Shown: positions 27,530 through 36,026 of the stretch, in pieces
Position numbering within the stretch: position 1 is the first letter of the stretch
How the letters are laid out: every line of letters starts with the position of its first letter
NCBI GenBank assembly: GCA_905211645.1
Contig: CAJMBK010000004.1
Span: forward strand, 62,001 to 126,000
DNA: 64,000 nucleotides
DNA from: an uncultured Caryophanales bacterium
GTDB taxonomy: Bacteria; Bacillota_I; Bacilli_A; RFN20; CAG-288
Reading direction: 5' to 3'
Position numbers and translations under genes: made by a program
The notes under the pieces: generated by a model
Database searches by the model: none
Told to the model about the DNA's origin: nothing
The model's input: only the letters and a program-made list of their open reading frames with translations

Positions 27530-27565
27530 TTAAAATCTATTTAATCAAATTCATATTGATAAAAT

Positions 27566-27592
27566 AATCCGGCTTCGGTCGGATTTTCTTTT
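27566..27592 (+). terminator. Intrinsic terminator of the OB-fold lipoprotein gene
   Basis: An 8-bp stem AATCCGGC/GTCGGATT closed by a TTCG tetraloop and followed by TTTTCTTTT. Confidence 0.92.
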
Positions 27593-27600
27593 GTTTAGAG

Positions 27601-27609
27601 TGCTAAAAT
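27601..27609 (+). promoter_or_regulatory. Extended -10 promoter of the sirtuin gene
   Basis: TGC-TAAAAT ends exactly 6 bp before the ATG at 27616, predicting transcription from the A of the start codon. There is no ribosome site and no clear -35. Confidence 0.6.
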
Positions 27610-27615
27610 AGAAGT

Positions 27616-28371
27616 ATGAAAGATGAAAGTATTTATCAAAAAGCTGCTGATTTAATCAATAAAGCAAATAAGATTGTCTTTTTCGGCGGTGCTGGTGTTT
27701 CAACTGAAAGTGGAATCAAAGATTTCAGATCAAAAGATGGCTTATCTTCGATGAGATTTGCCAATAACATGTCTTACGAAGAAATTTTATCTCATGAATG
27801 TTATTTGTATCATTCAGATATTTTCTTTGATTTCTACAGAAATTACATGATAAGTTTTGATGCAAAACCTAATTTTGCCCACGAATTCTTGGCTAAATTA
27901 GAAAATTATAAAGACTTAGCTATCGTGACGCAAAATATCGATGGACTTCATCAAAAAGCTGGAAGTAAACATGTTTATGAACTTCATGGTTCAGTTTTAA
28001 GAAACTACTGCACTCATTGCCACAAATTTTACGACTTGGATTCATTTTTAAAATTAGGTGATATTCCAACATGTCCAATTTGTCATCACACAGTTAAACC
28101 TGATGTTGTTTTATTTGGAGAAAGTTTGGATACAAGCACATTAACTTATGCAGCAAAATTAGTTAGTGAATGTGACTTATTGATAGTTGCCGGTACAAGT
28201 TTGCAGGTTTTCCCTGCTGCGATGTTAGTTGATTATTATGAGAAATCTGACATAATTTGTATCAATAAAGATAGTATTAATCTAGGAACAACTTCCAACG
28301 TGTTGATGTTCAATGAGAAGGTTGGAGAAGTCTTCAAAAAGATTGATAAATACATTAACTATAAGAAATAA
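27616..28371 (+). CDS. NAD-dependent protein deacylase (sirtuin)
   Basis: 251 aa. The Rossmann NAD site is FFGGAGVSTESGIKDFRS, followed by TQNIDGLHQKAGS and the catalytic His in YELHGSV. Four Cys in CTHCH...CPICH hold the structural zinc. The family removes acyl groups from lysine using NAD+. This is a standard-length bacterial SIR2/CobB; preference for acetyl or succinyl is not clear. It appears to be monocistronic on a leaderless mRNA. Confidence 0.95.
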   Translation: MKDESIYQKAADLINKANKIVFFGGAGVSTESGIKDFRSKDGLSSMRFANNMSYEEILSHECYLYHSDIFFDFYRNYMISFDAKPNFAHEFLAKLENYKDLAIVTQNIDGLHQKAGSKHVYELHGSVLRNYCTHCHKFYDLDSFLKLGDIPTCPICHHTVKPDVVLFGESLDTSTLTYAAKLVSECDLLIVAGTSLQVFPAAMLVDYYEKSDIICINKDSINLGTTSNVLMFNEKVGEVFKKIDKYINYKK

Positions 28372-28420
28372 CAATTTTAAGAATTTAATTTAAATTGTTT
28401 TAAAAATTTACTTAGTAACA

Positions 28421-28463
28421 AAGAAAAATGTCTACTCTGTTCCTATTCTGAACTAAGTAGACA
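28421..28463 (-). terminator. Intrinsic terminator after tRNA-Pro
   Basis: TGTCTACT (28429-28436) pairs with AGTAGACA (28456-28463) across a 19-base loop. On the minus strand it is followed by TTTTTCTTT. It may also stop read-through from the sirtuin gene. Confidence 0.7.
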
Positions 28464-28482
28464 TTATTAATTTCTAAACAAA

Positions 28483-28556
28483 TCGGGACGGAGAGATTTG
28501 AACTCTCGACCTCTACCTCCCTAAGATATTGCGCTACCAAGCTGCGCTACGTCCCG
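28483..28556 (-). tRNA. tRNA-Pro (anticodon AGG)
   Basis: Acceptor stem CGGGACG/CGTCCCG, D-stem GCGC/GCGC with loop AGCTTGGTA, T-stem GAGAG/CTCTC and discriminator A match bacterial tRNA-Pro. The anticodon loop TTAGGGA gives anticodon AGG, where TGG is usual. The anticodon stem ATATC/GGTAG has an A-G mismatch at 27-43 and a T-G pair. CCA is not encoded. Confidence 0.85.
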
Positions 28557-28640
28557 GCGTGATTTGTAAAAGCTCAATAATTATATGATAAATACATTTG
28601 AAAATAAAGTTAAATATTAAGTAAGGATGATATACATAAT

Positions 28641-28649
28641 TGATATAAT
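28641..28649 (+). promoter_or_regulatory. Extended -10 promoter of alaS-ruvX
   Basis: TGA-TATAAT lies about 33 bp before the alaS ATG. No good -35 is visible. GAGGG is the ribosome site, and there is no room for a T-box. Confidence 0.6.
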
Positions 28650-28682
28650 TAATAAGGTTTTTAAATCGAGGGTTTACATAAT

Positions 28683-31292
28683 ATGAAATACAGAAATAGT
28701 AATGAAATTAGACAAGTTTGGCTTGATTTCTTCAAAGAGCATGGTCACTATGAAGAACCTAGTGCTAGCTTGATTCCTGATAACGATCCAACTTTACTTT
28801 GGATCAACGCAGGTGTTGCTGCTTTAAAGAAATATTTCGATGGTAGAGTCACACCTGAACATAGAAGAATTGTCAACGCACAAAAATCTTTAAGAACTAA
28901 TGATATTGAAAATGTTGGTCACACTGCAAGACACCACACATTCTTTGAAATGCTTGGTAATTTCTCAATCGGTGATTATTTCAGAGAAGAAGTTATTCCA
29001 TGGGCATTTGATCTTTTAACAAACGAAAAATATTTCGGTTTCGAAAAAGAAAGATTGTATGTTACCTATTATCCAGATGATAAGGACACATTAAATTTAT
29101 GGATTAAATGTGGTATCAACCCAGATCACATGATTCCTTGTAAGGATAATTTCTGGGAAATCGGTGAAGGTCCATGCGGTCCAGATACAGAAATTCATTA
29201 TGATAGAGGCGAAAAATACGATCCACAACATTTAGGTAAAAAACTTATTGAAGATGATATTGAAAATGATAGATTCATCGAAATTTGGAATATCGTTTTT
29301 TCACAATTCAATGCAAAACCTGGTTTAAAGAGAGAAGAATATCCACTTTTACCTCATAAAAACATCGATACGGGTTGTTCACTTGAAAGACTTGCTTGTA
29401 TAATTCAAGATAAAGAAACAAACTTCGAAACAGATTTCTTCTACCCAATCATCGAAGAAATTGAGAAAAACTGCAAATACAAATATGAAGGTGAATATAA
29501 GTTCTACTACAGAGTTATTGCAGACCACATCAGAAGCTTAGTTTTCACTTTAGCTGATGGTGCAATTTTCTCCAACGAGGGTAGAGGTTACGTTTTAAGA
29601 AGATTACTTAGAAGAGCAAGTAAATATGCTCATACTTTAGGCTTAGAACCTGGTTTTATTTCAACTTTAGTTAAGACTGTTGTTAAGGCAATGGATTACT
29701 ACTATCCTTACCTTGATAGCAAAGTCGAAAAGATTGAAAAGATGATTTACACCGAGGAAATTAAATTCTCCAAGACTTTAACTAACGGTGAAAAACTTCT
29801 TAAATCTTACTTAGATGATGATTCAACCGATACTTTAAAGGGTGAATACGCCTTCAAATTATTCGATACATACGGTTTCCCACTCGAATTAACCGTTGAA
29901 ATTGCAAAGCAAAACGGTAAGAAAGTTGACGTTGAAGGTTACAACGTCTTGATGAAGAAACAACGTGAAATGGCTCGTGCTGCAAGAGGTTCCATCGAAA
30001 GCTTTGGTTCACAAAATAAAGATTTGATGGAATTTGATACACCTAGCACTTTCACATATGATGAAAAAGTTGTTAAAGGTAAAGTCATTGCATTGTTTGA
30101 AAATGGTAAGAAAGTTGAAACCTTATCAGAAAATGGCGTCGTCATTTTAGATAACACAAATTTCTACGCAGAAAGCGGTGGTCAAGTTGCTGATATTGGT
30201 TTCATCAGAAATAAAGATGCTGAATGCGTCGTTGAAAACTGTCAAAAAGCACCTCATGGTCAACATATGCTTTTTGTCCATGTTAATTACGGTACTCTTA
30301 AATTAGGTGATGAGTTTGAATGTTATCCTGATTTTGCAAAACGTGATCTAACTAAGAGAAATCACTCCTGCACTCATCTTTTACAAGCAGCTTTACAAAA
30401 AGTTGTTTCACCAGATATCAAGCAGGAAGGTAGCTTTGTCTCACCTGAGATGTTAAGATTTGACTTCTCATTTGATAGAAAACTTACTGAAGATGAACTC
30501 ATCAATGTTGAAAAATTAGTCAACGAAAAGATCATGGAACAAATTCCATCCTTAATTAGAGTTTTAGATAAAGAAGATGCTTTGAAAGAAAATGCAATGC
30601 ACTTATTCAATGAAAAATATGGTGATAAGGTTAGAGTTGTTTCATTTGGTGACTTCTCTAAGGAATTCTGTGCTGGTTGCCACGTTAATAACACATCAGA
30701 TATCGGCTTATTCACATTAGTTTCTGAACAAGCTATCGCTTCAGGTGTTAGAAGAATCATCGGTTACACCTCAATGAAAGCTTATTTATATTTAAAAGAT
30801 AAAGATATCTTATTAAATAACATCGCTAAATCTTTAGCCTTAACTTCACAAAAAGAAATTGTTTCTAAGATCAATCAAAAGAATGATGAACTTGCTTCCT
30901 TGAAGAAGAAAGTTGAAGTTCTTGAGTCTAAGATTACTTCATTATCTGCTTCACAAAATGAAGTTATCAAAGTTAACTCTTGGAATTTATATTCTATTGA
31001 AGTTAAAGATTTCTCACACAATCAACTTGTTGATATGCTCACTCAAGTTAGAGCAAAAGATGAAGATAGTATTGTCTACATCTTGAATGACAACGGTGAT
31101 AAGAAAGACATTTCTATCGCTTTAGGTAAAAATGCTTTAGCTAAATTTAAGGCTGGAGAACTTGTAAAACAAGTTAGTAAAGTTTTGAATGGCTCTGGCG
31201 GTGGTCGTCCTGATATGGCATTCGGCGGTGTCAAATCACTTGAAAATAAAGCCCAAGCTTTAGAGCTTTTGAAGGAGCTTATCTCCAAATAA
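28683..31292 (+). CDS. alaS: Alanyl-tRNA synthetase
   Basis: 869 aa, a full-length bacterial enzyme. The class II catalytic core includes RHHTFFEMLGNFSIGDYF (motif 1-2 region) and GYVLRRLLRRA. The editing domain has HSCTHLLQAAL (HxxxH) and the downstream CAGCHVNNTSDIG. The C-terminal DHHA1 domain has GSGGGRPDMAFGG. It charges tRNA-Ala and clears mischarged Ser/Gly. Its stop overlaps the ruvX start (TAATG), the common alaS-yqgF pairing. Confidence 0.98.
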   Translation: MKYRNSNEIRQVWLDFFKEHGHYEEPSASLIPDNDPTLLWINAGVAALKKYFDGRVTPEHRRIVNAQKSLRTNDIENVGHTARHHTFFEMLGNFSIGDYFREEVIPWAFDLLTNEKYFGFEKERLYVTYYPDDKDTLNLWIKCGINPDHMIPCKDNFWEIGEGPCGPDTEIHYDRGEKYDPQHLGKKLIEDDIENDRFIEIWNIVFSQFNAKPGLKREEYPLLPHKNIDTGCSLERLACIIQDKETNFETDFFYPIIEEIEKNCKYKYEGEYKFYYRVIADHIRSLVFTLADGAIFSNEGRGYVLRRLLRRASKYAHTLGLEPGFISTLVKTVVKAMDYYYPYLDSKVEKIEKMIYTEEIKFSKTLTNGEKLLKSYLDDDSTDTLKGEYAFKLFDTYGFPLELTVEIAKQNGKKVDVEGYNVLMKKQREMARAARGSIESFGSQNKDLMEFDTPSTFTYDEKVVKGKVIALFENGKKVETLSENGVVILDNTNFYAESGGQVADIGFIRNKDAECVVENCQKAPHGQHMLFVHVNYGTLKLGDEFECYPDFAKRDLTKRNHSCTHLLQAALQKVVSPDIKQEGSFVSPEMLRFDFSFDRKLTEDELINVEKLVNEKIMEQIPSLIRVLDKEDALKENAMHLFNEKYGDKVRVVSFGDFSKEFCAGCHVNNTSDIGLFTLVSEQAIASGVRRIIGYTSMKAYLYLKDKDILLNNIAKSLALTSQKEIVSKINQKNDELASLKKKVEVLESKITSLSASQNEVIKVNSWNLYSIEVKDFSHNQLVDMLTQVRAKDEDSIVYILNDNGDKKDISIALGKNALAKFKAGELVKQVSKVLNGSGGGRPDMAFGGVKSLENKAQALELLKELISK

Positions 31293-31738
31293 TGCAAAAG
31301 AATATTCTTTCTTTAGACTTAGGAAGAAAATCCTTAGGAATTTCCATTTCAAGAACCGGAATCTTTGTCACTCCAATCGACAATTTCCGCTTCCCTTTAG
31401 ATCGCTATGATGTAGCGATTAAAAGGGTTCTTGAGGTTATGGAAATTGAAAAAGTTGAAACAATTATTATCGGTTTACCACGATTCAAAAGTGGTGACTT
31501 ATCCGAGATGAGCCATATTGTTTTAGACTTTGTTCCTAAACTTGAAGAAGCAATTAAAAACACCTACAAAAAAGAGATGAAAGTTATTACAGTTGATGAG
31601 CAACAATCAACTTTGGAAGCATCTGCAATTTTGCATGAAAATAACATCAGTGCAAAAAAACAGAAGAAGTCAATCGACTGCGTTGCCTCAATGGTAATTT
31701 TAGAAAGATACCTTAGATCTCTTGGACAAATCGTCTAA
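31292..31738 (+). CDS. ruvX: YqgF/RuvX-family RNase H-fold protein (putative Holliday junction resolvase)
   Basis: 148 aa. It begins ILSLDLGRKSLGISIS, the RNase H-fold beta1 Asp motif, followed by IIIGLPRFKSGDLSEMS (the G-LP motif) and TVDEQQSTLEA where DERLTT is usual. The C-terminal DCVASMVILERYL holds the last acidic residue. The family is essential and acts in 16S rRNA end processing or Holliday junction cleavage. Translationally coupled to alaS. Confidence 0.9.
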   Translation: MQKNILSLDLGRKSLGISISRTGIFVTPIDNFRFPLDRYDVAIKRVLEVMEIEKVETIIIGLPRFKSGDLSEMSHIVLDFVPKLEEAIKNTYKKEMKVITVDEQQSTLEASAILHENNISAKKQKKSIDCVASMVILERYLRSLGQIV

Positions 31739-31760
31739 AAGTGTTAAAAATTTACACTTT
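31738..31760 (+). terminator. Weak terminator-like hairpin after ruvX
   Basis: AAAGTGT pairs with ACACTTT across a 9-base loop, followed by ATATGTTTAAATTTT. The T run is interrupted, so termination may be partial. Confidence 0.4.
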
Positions 31761-31784
31761 ATATGTTTAAATTTTACAAACATC

Positions 31785-31815
31785 ACTCCTTTTCCTAAAA
31801 TTAGAAAAAAGGAGT
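31785..31815 (+). promoter_or_regulatory. Hairpin sequestering the ribosome site of a short ORF
   Basis: ACTCCTTTT (31785-31793) is exactly complementary to AAAAGGAGT (31807-31815), so the Shine-Dalgarno AAGGAG of the 25-codon ORF at 31823 is buried in a 9-bp stem with a 13-base loop. Confidence 0.6.
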
Positions 31816-31822
31816 AATGCAT

Positions 31823-31900
31823 ATGACTTATTTAGATAATAATTTTTCTAAAAATTTAAGTCATAGGTTAAATCTGCTTATTCAATTATTTAATGCATAG
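31823..31900 (+). CDS. Short leader-like ORF (25 aa)
   Basis: The ATG is 8 bp after GGAG of a perfect AAAAAAGGAG site. The peptide begins MTYLDNNFSKNLSHRL and is 25 aa. Its start vaguely recalls the first helix of XRE-type HTH proteins. It has no run of one amino acid as in classical amino-acid attenuators. Its last codons form the 5' arm of the terminator at 31892-31925, the arrangement expected of a translation-dependent attenuator. Confidence 0.5.
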   Translation: MTYLDNNFSKNLSHRLNLLIQLFNA

Positions 31901-31925
31901 TCATCAGTCTGGCTATGCATTTTTT
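31892..31925 (+). terminator. Intrinsic terminator/attenuator overlapping the short ORF stop
   Basis: AATGCATAG pairs with CTATGCATT (9 bp, 12-base loop) followed by TTTTT. A ribosome finishing the short ORF would cover the 5' arm and could prevent termination. Confidence 0.75.
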
Positions 31926-31942
31926 CATAGAAAGGAGTAAAT

Positions 31943-33187
31943 ATGAATACGTTAGAAAAAAGAGAAAAGTTACTGAAAATAATATCTAATCTTACTATTT
32001 CTGCAACGTCAGTACTTTTGTTATTTGCCGGTGTTTTTGCTGGTTTAGCAATTGATTGGAACATTCCTTTAGAAGTTCTCTTTTATGTATTTGGGGGAAC
32101 AGCTGTTCTCTTATCATTAATTGCTTTTATCACTTTAATCAAATTTATAACTACAAAAGCATATTTTCTTGACGAAAAAATCCTTGGAAAGCATATAAAA
32201 ATCAGTTCAATTTGTTCAGCCGTTTCCATGGGGTTAATTGTTATATTGAATATTTGTTTTTCAACTCTTACCTCTTTTGAATTTGGCGGTCCAGTCTTTT
32301 ACGGAATGGGCTATTCAGTTGTAATTGTTGGATTAGTTTCCAATTATCTTTACTACAGAGAACATAAAAAGCACTACAAAAACACAAGTAAATCAGTTTT
32401 ATCTTCATCTATAAGCATTCTTGTAGGAGTTATTCTTAATTTATTAACATTTGTATCCCTTGACTCTTCAGGAATTTTGATATTCCAAGTATTTGCAGGT
32501 TATTTCTTTTACTTTTTGATGGTTCTTAGTGGATTGTATATCTCATTTATGCAATTTAGAGATTACATGGTAGAAAACGGAAAACCAAATAATAAGAAAT
32601 ATAAGGGTTTATTAAGTTCTGGAATTATCTTAATTGCATTTGGTTATTTACCAAATCTATTAGTTTATGGCTACTTTGGAGACATTTATATTGATTGGAT
32701 CGTATATTTTAATCCACTTCCTCTCTTTGTAATTCTTGGTATTATCCTATTGTATCTTTCTTTTATTTATAAAGATGAAAGTTCTAATTCAAAATTCACA
32801 ATCAGATTTGTTGAGATTTCTTTAGTTTCTATAATTGGAGTTAGTTTAATTATTAAATCATTATTCATCTTTTTGGAGCTTGGCATATCATTATTCTCAC
32901 CTTGTTTTGTTGTAGTTGGTACTCTTTTAATATTTGATCTTTTGAATAATAAAGGGTTTAAGAATTCAGTAAAAACTGCTGCAGTTTTCTTAATAGTTTT
33001 TGCTATCTGTGAATGTGCTTTATTTATTTATGAAATTTTGATGATGTTTCCTAACATAGCTGCTATTTTCACTAGTTTTGTCTTTAATGTAAGTATTATC
33101 GTTGCTTCAACATTCATGCTTATTGGAAATAATTCAGAGGAAGAAAACGAAGAACTTCCTTCTTCTCCAGAAACTAAAAACTCATAA
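31943..33187 (+). CDS. Polytopic membrane protein of unknown function
   Basis: 414 aa with about 10-11 hydrophobic segments spread along the chain and short charged loops. No family was recognised. The C-terminus (EEENEELPSSPE) is acidic and probably cytosolic. The ribosome site GAAAGGAG is 6 bp before the ATG. It lies directly behind the short-ORF/terminator leader, which may regulate it. The next gene also encodes a small membrane protein, so the pair may act together. Confidence 0.7.
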   Translation: MNTLEKREKLLKIISNLTISATSVLLLFAGVFAGLAIDWNIPLEVLFYVFGGTAVLLSLIAFITLIKFITTKAYFLDEKILGKHIKISSICSAVSMGLIVILNICFSTLTSFEFGGPVFYGMGYSVVIVGLVSNYLYYREHKKHYKNTSKSVLSSSISILVGVILNLLTFVSLDSSGILIFQVFAGYFFYFLMVLSGLYISFMQFRDYMVENGKPNNKKYKGLLSSGIILIAFGYLPNLLVYGYFGDIYIDWIVYFNPLPLFVILGIILLYLSFIYKDESSNSKFTIRFVEISLVSIIGVSLIIKSLFIFLELGISLFSPCFVVVGTLLIFDLLNNKGFKNSVKTAAVFLIVFAICECALFIYEILMMFPNIAAIFTSFVFNVSIIVASTFMLIGNNSEEENEELPSSPETKNS

Positions 33188-33259
33188 GTTAACATTCAAA
33201 ACATAATGACAACTATTATTTAATGTGATATATTTTTAATGGTTTTAAGGAGAAAAATT

Positions 33260-33781
33260 ATGAAAACTGCTGCTAAGGTATTCATTTGGATTTCCATAGT
33301 TTTAAACATTATTTCTGCGATATTTTTATTAATCATAACATTAGTATACGGAGTTCAAGCTGCAACAGAGACTTATCCAACTGACAATCCACCACCAGTA
33401 ATGATTACATTATGGGGAATATTTACCTTATGTATTATATCTTTCTTTATATATTTGATTTATGGTGCATTAAGTTTAGTACTTTGCATCTTATCATTAA
33501 AAGAATTGAATAAAGCTTCTCCAAGTAAAGAAAGACTTCTTGTTTTAGGTATCCTTGTCTTGATCTTTGTTAATCTAATCGCTGGTATTTTAATGTTAGT
33601 TTATAGAGATAAAGTTGGAGTTGATAGTGATTATAACGCAAATAATTCTCAAGCAACTAATACTCCAATAGATGAAGTTCAAGAATTAAAAAATAAATTG
33701 GATGATATTAATACTCTTCGTGCAAAAGGCGTAATCACTGAATCCGAGTACCAAAGAATGCGTGAGAAACTCTTCAAGTAA
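33260..33781 (+). CDS. Small membrane protein with C-terminal SHOCT domain
   Basis: About 173 aa from the ATG at 33260; an upstream in-frame ATG at 33239 is unlikely because the AAGGAG ribosome site lies between the two. There are three membrane segments (about 5-30, 50-80, 92-115). The C-terminal 35 residues (LKNKLDDINTLRAKGVITESEYQRMREKLF) are a SHOCT motif, a short helical oligomerisation/anchoring element often found at protein ends. Function unknown. Confidence 0.75.
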   Translation: MKTAAKVFIWISIVLNIISAIFLLIITLVYGVQAATETYPTDNPPPVMITLWGIFTLCIISFFIYLIYGALSLVLCILSLKELNKASPSKERLLVLGILVLIFVNLIAGILMLVYRDKVGVDSDYNANNSQATNTPIDEVQELKNKLDDINTLRAKGVITESEYQRMREKLFK

Positions 33782-33792
33782 GTTTTACCACC

Positions 33793-33821
33793 TTGAATTA
33801 TTTCTTTTGGAATGGTAAAAT
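33793..33821 (+). promoter_or_regulatory. Promoter of the rimP-nusA-infB operon
   Basis: TTGAAT (33793-33798), 17-bp spacer, TAAAAT (33816-33821). The predicted start near 33828 leaves a leader of about 75 nt that contains the perfect hairpin at 33846-33874. Confidence 0.65.
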
Positions 33822-33845
33822 TTATGCAGAAAATTTGATTAAGTT

Positions 33846-33874
33846 CAAAGGGTGAGGAAATTCCTCACCCTTTG
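33846..33874. promoter_or_regulatory. Perfect 14-bp inverted repeat in the rimP-nusA leader
   Basis: CAAAGGGTGAGGAA and its exact complement TTCCTCACCCTTTG are separated by one base. The RNA hairpin would be very stable for this AT-rich genome. It ends about 16 bp before the AAGGAGG of rimP and is followed by TTATTACT, so it is at best a partial terminator. It could be an attenuator, an RNase III site or an mRNA stabiliser. Confidence 0.6.
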
Positions 33875-33902
33875 TTATTACTATGAAATAAGGAGGAAGA
33901 TT

Positions 33903-34355
33903 TTGACTAAGGAATTATTGGAAGAAATTATTCAACTTGCTGCAAAAACCTGTGCAGAACTTAATTATTCTCTCTATGAAGTAGATTATTATAAAGAGGA
34001 TAATCAAAATATCTTGCATGTTGCCATCGATAACGACTACAACACAACCATGGAAGATATTGAAAAATTCACTGAGAAATTTTCTCCTTTACTTGATCAA
34101 TTTGACTCAAGAATGGAAGATTATTTCTTGGATGTATCATCTCCAGGAGCTTTCAGAAAAGTTGAAATTAAAGATTTAGAGAAAGTTAAAGGTCTCTATT
34201 TAAAGATTGAATTAAATTCATCTGAAGTTGTAAAAGGTGAATTTATCGATTTAAGTGACACTTCATTAACACTAAAAATCAACAACAAAGGACGTATCAA
34301 GAATCGTCAAATTGAATTTGAAACTATCAAGCAAATTAATACGGATGTTAAATAA
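33903..34355 (+). CDS. rimP: Ribosome maturation factor RimP
   Basis: About 150 aa from the TTG at 33903, which has AAGGAGG at 6 bp; the frame is open to a GTG at 33852, but that lies inside the leader hairpin. The N-terminal domain (LYEVDYYKEDNQNILHVAIDNDYNTTMEDIEKFTEKFSPLLD) and DYFLDVSSPGAFR match RimP, which helps 30S assembly. First gene of the conserved rimP-nusA-ylxR-ylxQ-infB-rbfA operon. Confidence 0.93.
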   Translation: MTKELLEEIIQLAAKTCAELNYSLYEVDYYKEDNQNILHVAIDNDYNTTMEDIEKFTEKFSPLLDQFDSRMEDYFLDVSSPGAFRKVEIKDLEKVKGLYLKIELNSSEVVKGEFIDLSDTSLTLKINNKGRIKNRQIEFETIKQINTDVK

Positions 34356-34377
34356 TTAGGAGGAGAAATTCGTTATT

Positions 34378-36018
34378 ATGAGTACAAAGCGTAAAGGTAA
34401 TGGAAGTTTCGACACAGAAGACATTATTAATCAAGTCCAATCCATTGCAGAAACTGATTCAGTTACCGGTGAACAGATTATTGAAATCTTAAGAGAAAGT
34501 TTCGACTCTGCTTACAGAGAGTACGAATCAATGGGCAACAAGCAAAATAGCCTTGATTTAAAGTGCGAAACTATCATCGACTTAAACAGTAAAAAAGGTA
34601 AAATTAAAATTTTCCGTTTACGTGACATCGTCGAAAATGATGATGATATCACCGATGATTTCTTACAAATTAGCTTAGAAAAAGCAAAAGAAATCGATAA
34701 GAAAGCAAAAGCAGGTAACGTTTTAAGAGAACCTGTCGATTTAGAACCATTATTTGAGAATCAACTTTTCATCAGAAAAGTCGTTCAATACTTCAGACAA
34801 AGATTAACCGAAGCCAGCAAGAAATCCCTTCTTGAAACCTATCAAAAACTTATCGGCTCCATCATCGTTGGTGAAGTTGAAAAGGTTGAAAACTACGGTG
34901 TTACTTTAAACTTCGGTAAGACTTCAGCTATTCTTTTGAGAAGGAACATGCTTAAAACTGATAAGTTCATGGAAGGTCAAAAGAATGTTAAAGTCTATCT
35001 TGAAAGTGTTGGTACACAGAAAAACGGTGCCAAATTGCAAATTTCCAGAACTTGCGAAGGTTTTGTTAAGAAACTTTTAGAAGCCGAAGTTCATGAGATT
35101 TACGATGGTACAGTTGAAATCGTCAAGATTGTCAGAAAACCTGGTGAAAGAAGTAAGGTTGTTGTCAAATCCAACAATCCAAACGTCAACCCAGTCACTG
35201 CATGTATCGGTACCGGTTCAACAAGAAACAGCGGTGTTTCCGCAGCATTAAACGGTGAAAAGATTGATATCATCAAGTATGAACCTAATGTTGAAATGCA
35301 AATCATTGAAGCTATGAAACCATGCAACATTATCGGTTTACACATGCCAGATAAAGCTGGTGAAGAAGCTATCGTTGTCTGCAACAATGGTGATTCTAAG
35401 ATTGCCGTCGGTAAAGAAGGAGTCAACGTTGTTTTAGCAAGTAGAATTGTTAATATTCCACTCAAAGTTATGGAAATTGACCAAGCTTTAGCAAATCAAA
35501 TCACCTTCAGAGTTGCCTCCTCTATCCAAAAGGACAACGAAGAAAGATTAAGAGATGAGTTAAATGCTCATATCCAAGATGAAACTCCAGTTAGTTCAGT
35601 TGTCGCAGATAAACCTGTTGAAACAGAAGTTAGTGCTGAACCTGCTACTGAAACAACTGCTGAAGTTAACGAAAACAAAAATAGCGAACCTCAAGTCGAA
35701 GTCAAGAAGACTGAAGAACCTGTCGAAAAGATTGAAATCAGAGGTAGAGCAAGAAAATCCATCGAAGAGCTTGAAAAAGAACTCGAAGATGAAAGAAATG
35801 CCAAGAAGAATGTTCAACAACCTACTAAGAAGAAATCTGAAAACAAAGAAGTTAAGATTGCTCCTAAAGAAGTTGTTGAAACCAAGAAAGAAGATAGTTT
35901 ACCTATTTATTCTGACGAAGAAATTGAGTATTATGATGAAGAAGATGAATACGATTCAGATGAAGATTACGACTACTCTGAAGAGGATGAAATCTACGAC
36001 ACCATTTACAACAAGTAA
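34378..36018 (+). CDS. nusA: Transcription termination/antitermination factor NusA with acidic tail
   Basis: 546 aa. An N-terminal RNA polymerase-binding domain (about 1-150), an S1 domain (GSIIVGEVEKVENYGVTLNFGKTSAILL), and two KH domains (IVKIVRKPGERSKVVVKS and AVGKEGVNVVLASRI) are in the standard order. From about 395 there is a long extension rich in Glu, Lys and Asp ending in an almost purely acidic/Tyr stretch; Firmicutes NusA is usually about 370 aa and lacks this. It modulates pausing and termination and binds RNA polymerase and nascent RNA. Confidence 0.96.
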   Translation: MSTKRKGNGSFDTEDIINQVQSIAETDSVTGEQIIEILRESFDSAYREYESMGNKQNSLDLKCETIIDLNSKKGKIKIFRLRDIVENDDDITDDFLQISLEKAKEIDKKAKAGNVLREPVDLEPLFENQLFIRKVVQYFRQRLTEASKKSLLETYQKLIGSIIVGEVEKVENYGVTLNFGKTSAILLRRNMLKTDKFMEGQKNVKVYLESVGTQKNGAKLQISRTCEGFVKKLLEAEVHEIYDGTVEIVKIVRKPGERSKVVVKSNNPNVNPVTACIGTGSTRNSGVSAALNGEKIDIIKYEPNVEMQIIEAMKPCNIIGLHMPDKAGEEAIVVCNNGDSKIAVGKEGVNVVLASRIVNIPLKVMEIDQALANQITFRVASSIQKDNEERLRDELNAHIQDETPVSSVVADKPVETEVSAEPATETTAEVNENKNSEPQVEVKKTEEPVEKIEIRGRARKSIEELEKELEDERNAKKNVQQPTKKKSENKEVKIAPKEVVETKKEDSLPIYSDEEIEYYDEEDEYDSDEDYDYSEEDEIYDTIYNK

Positions 36019-36026
36019 TTACAACT

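Noticed and set aside
30374..30760. Minus-strand ORF of 128 codons inside alaS
   Set aside because: Antisense shadow of a conserved synthetase; no SD and no family features.
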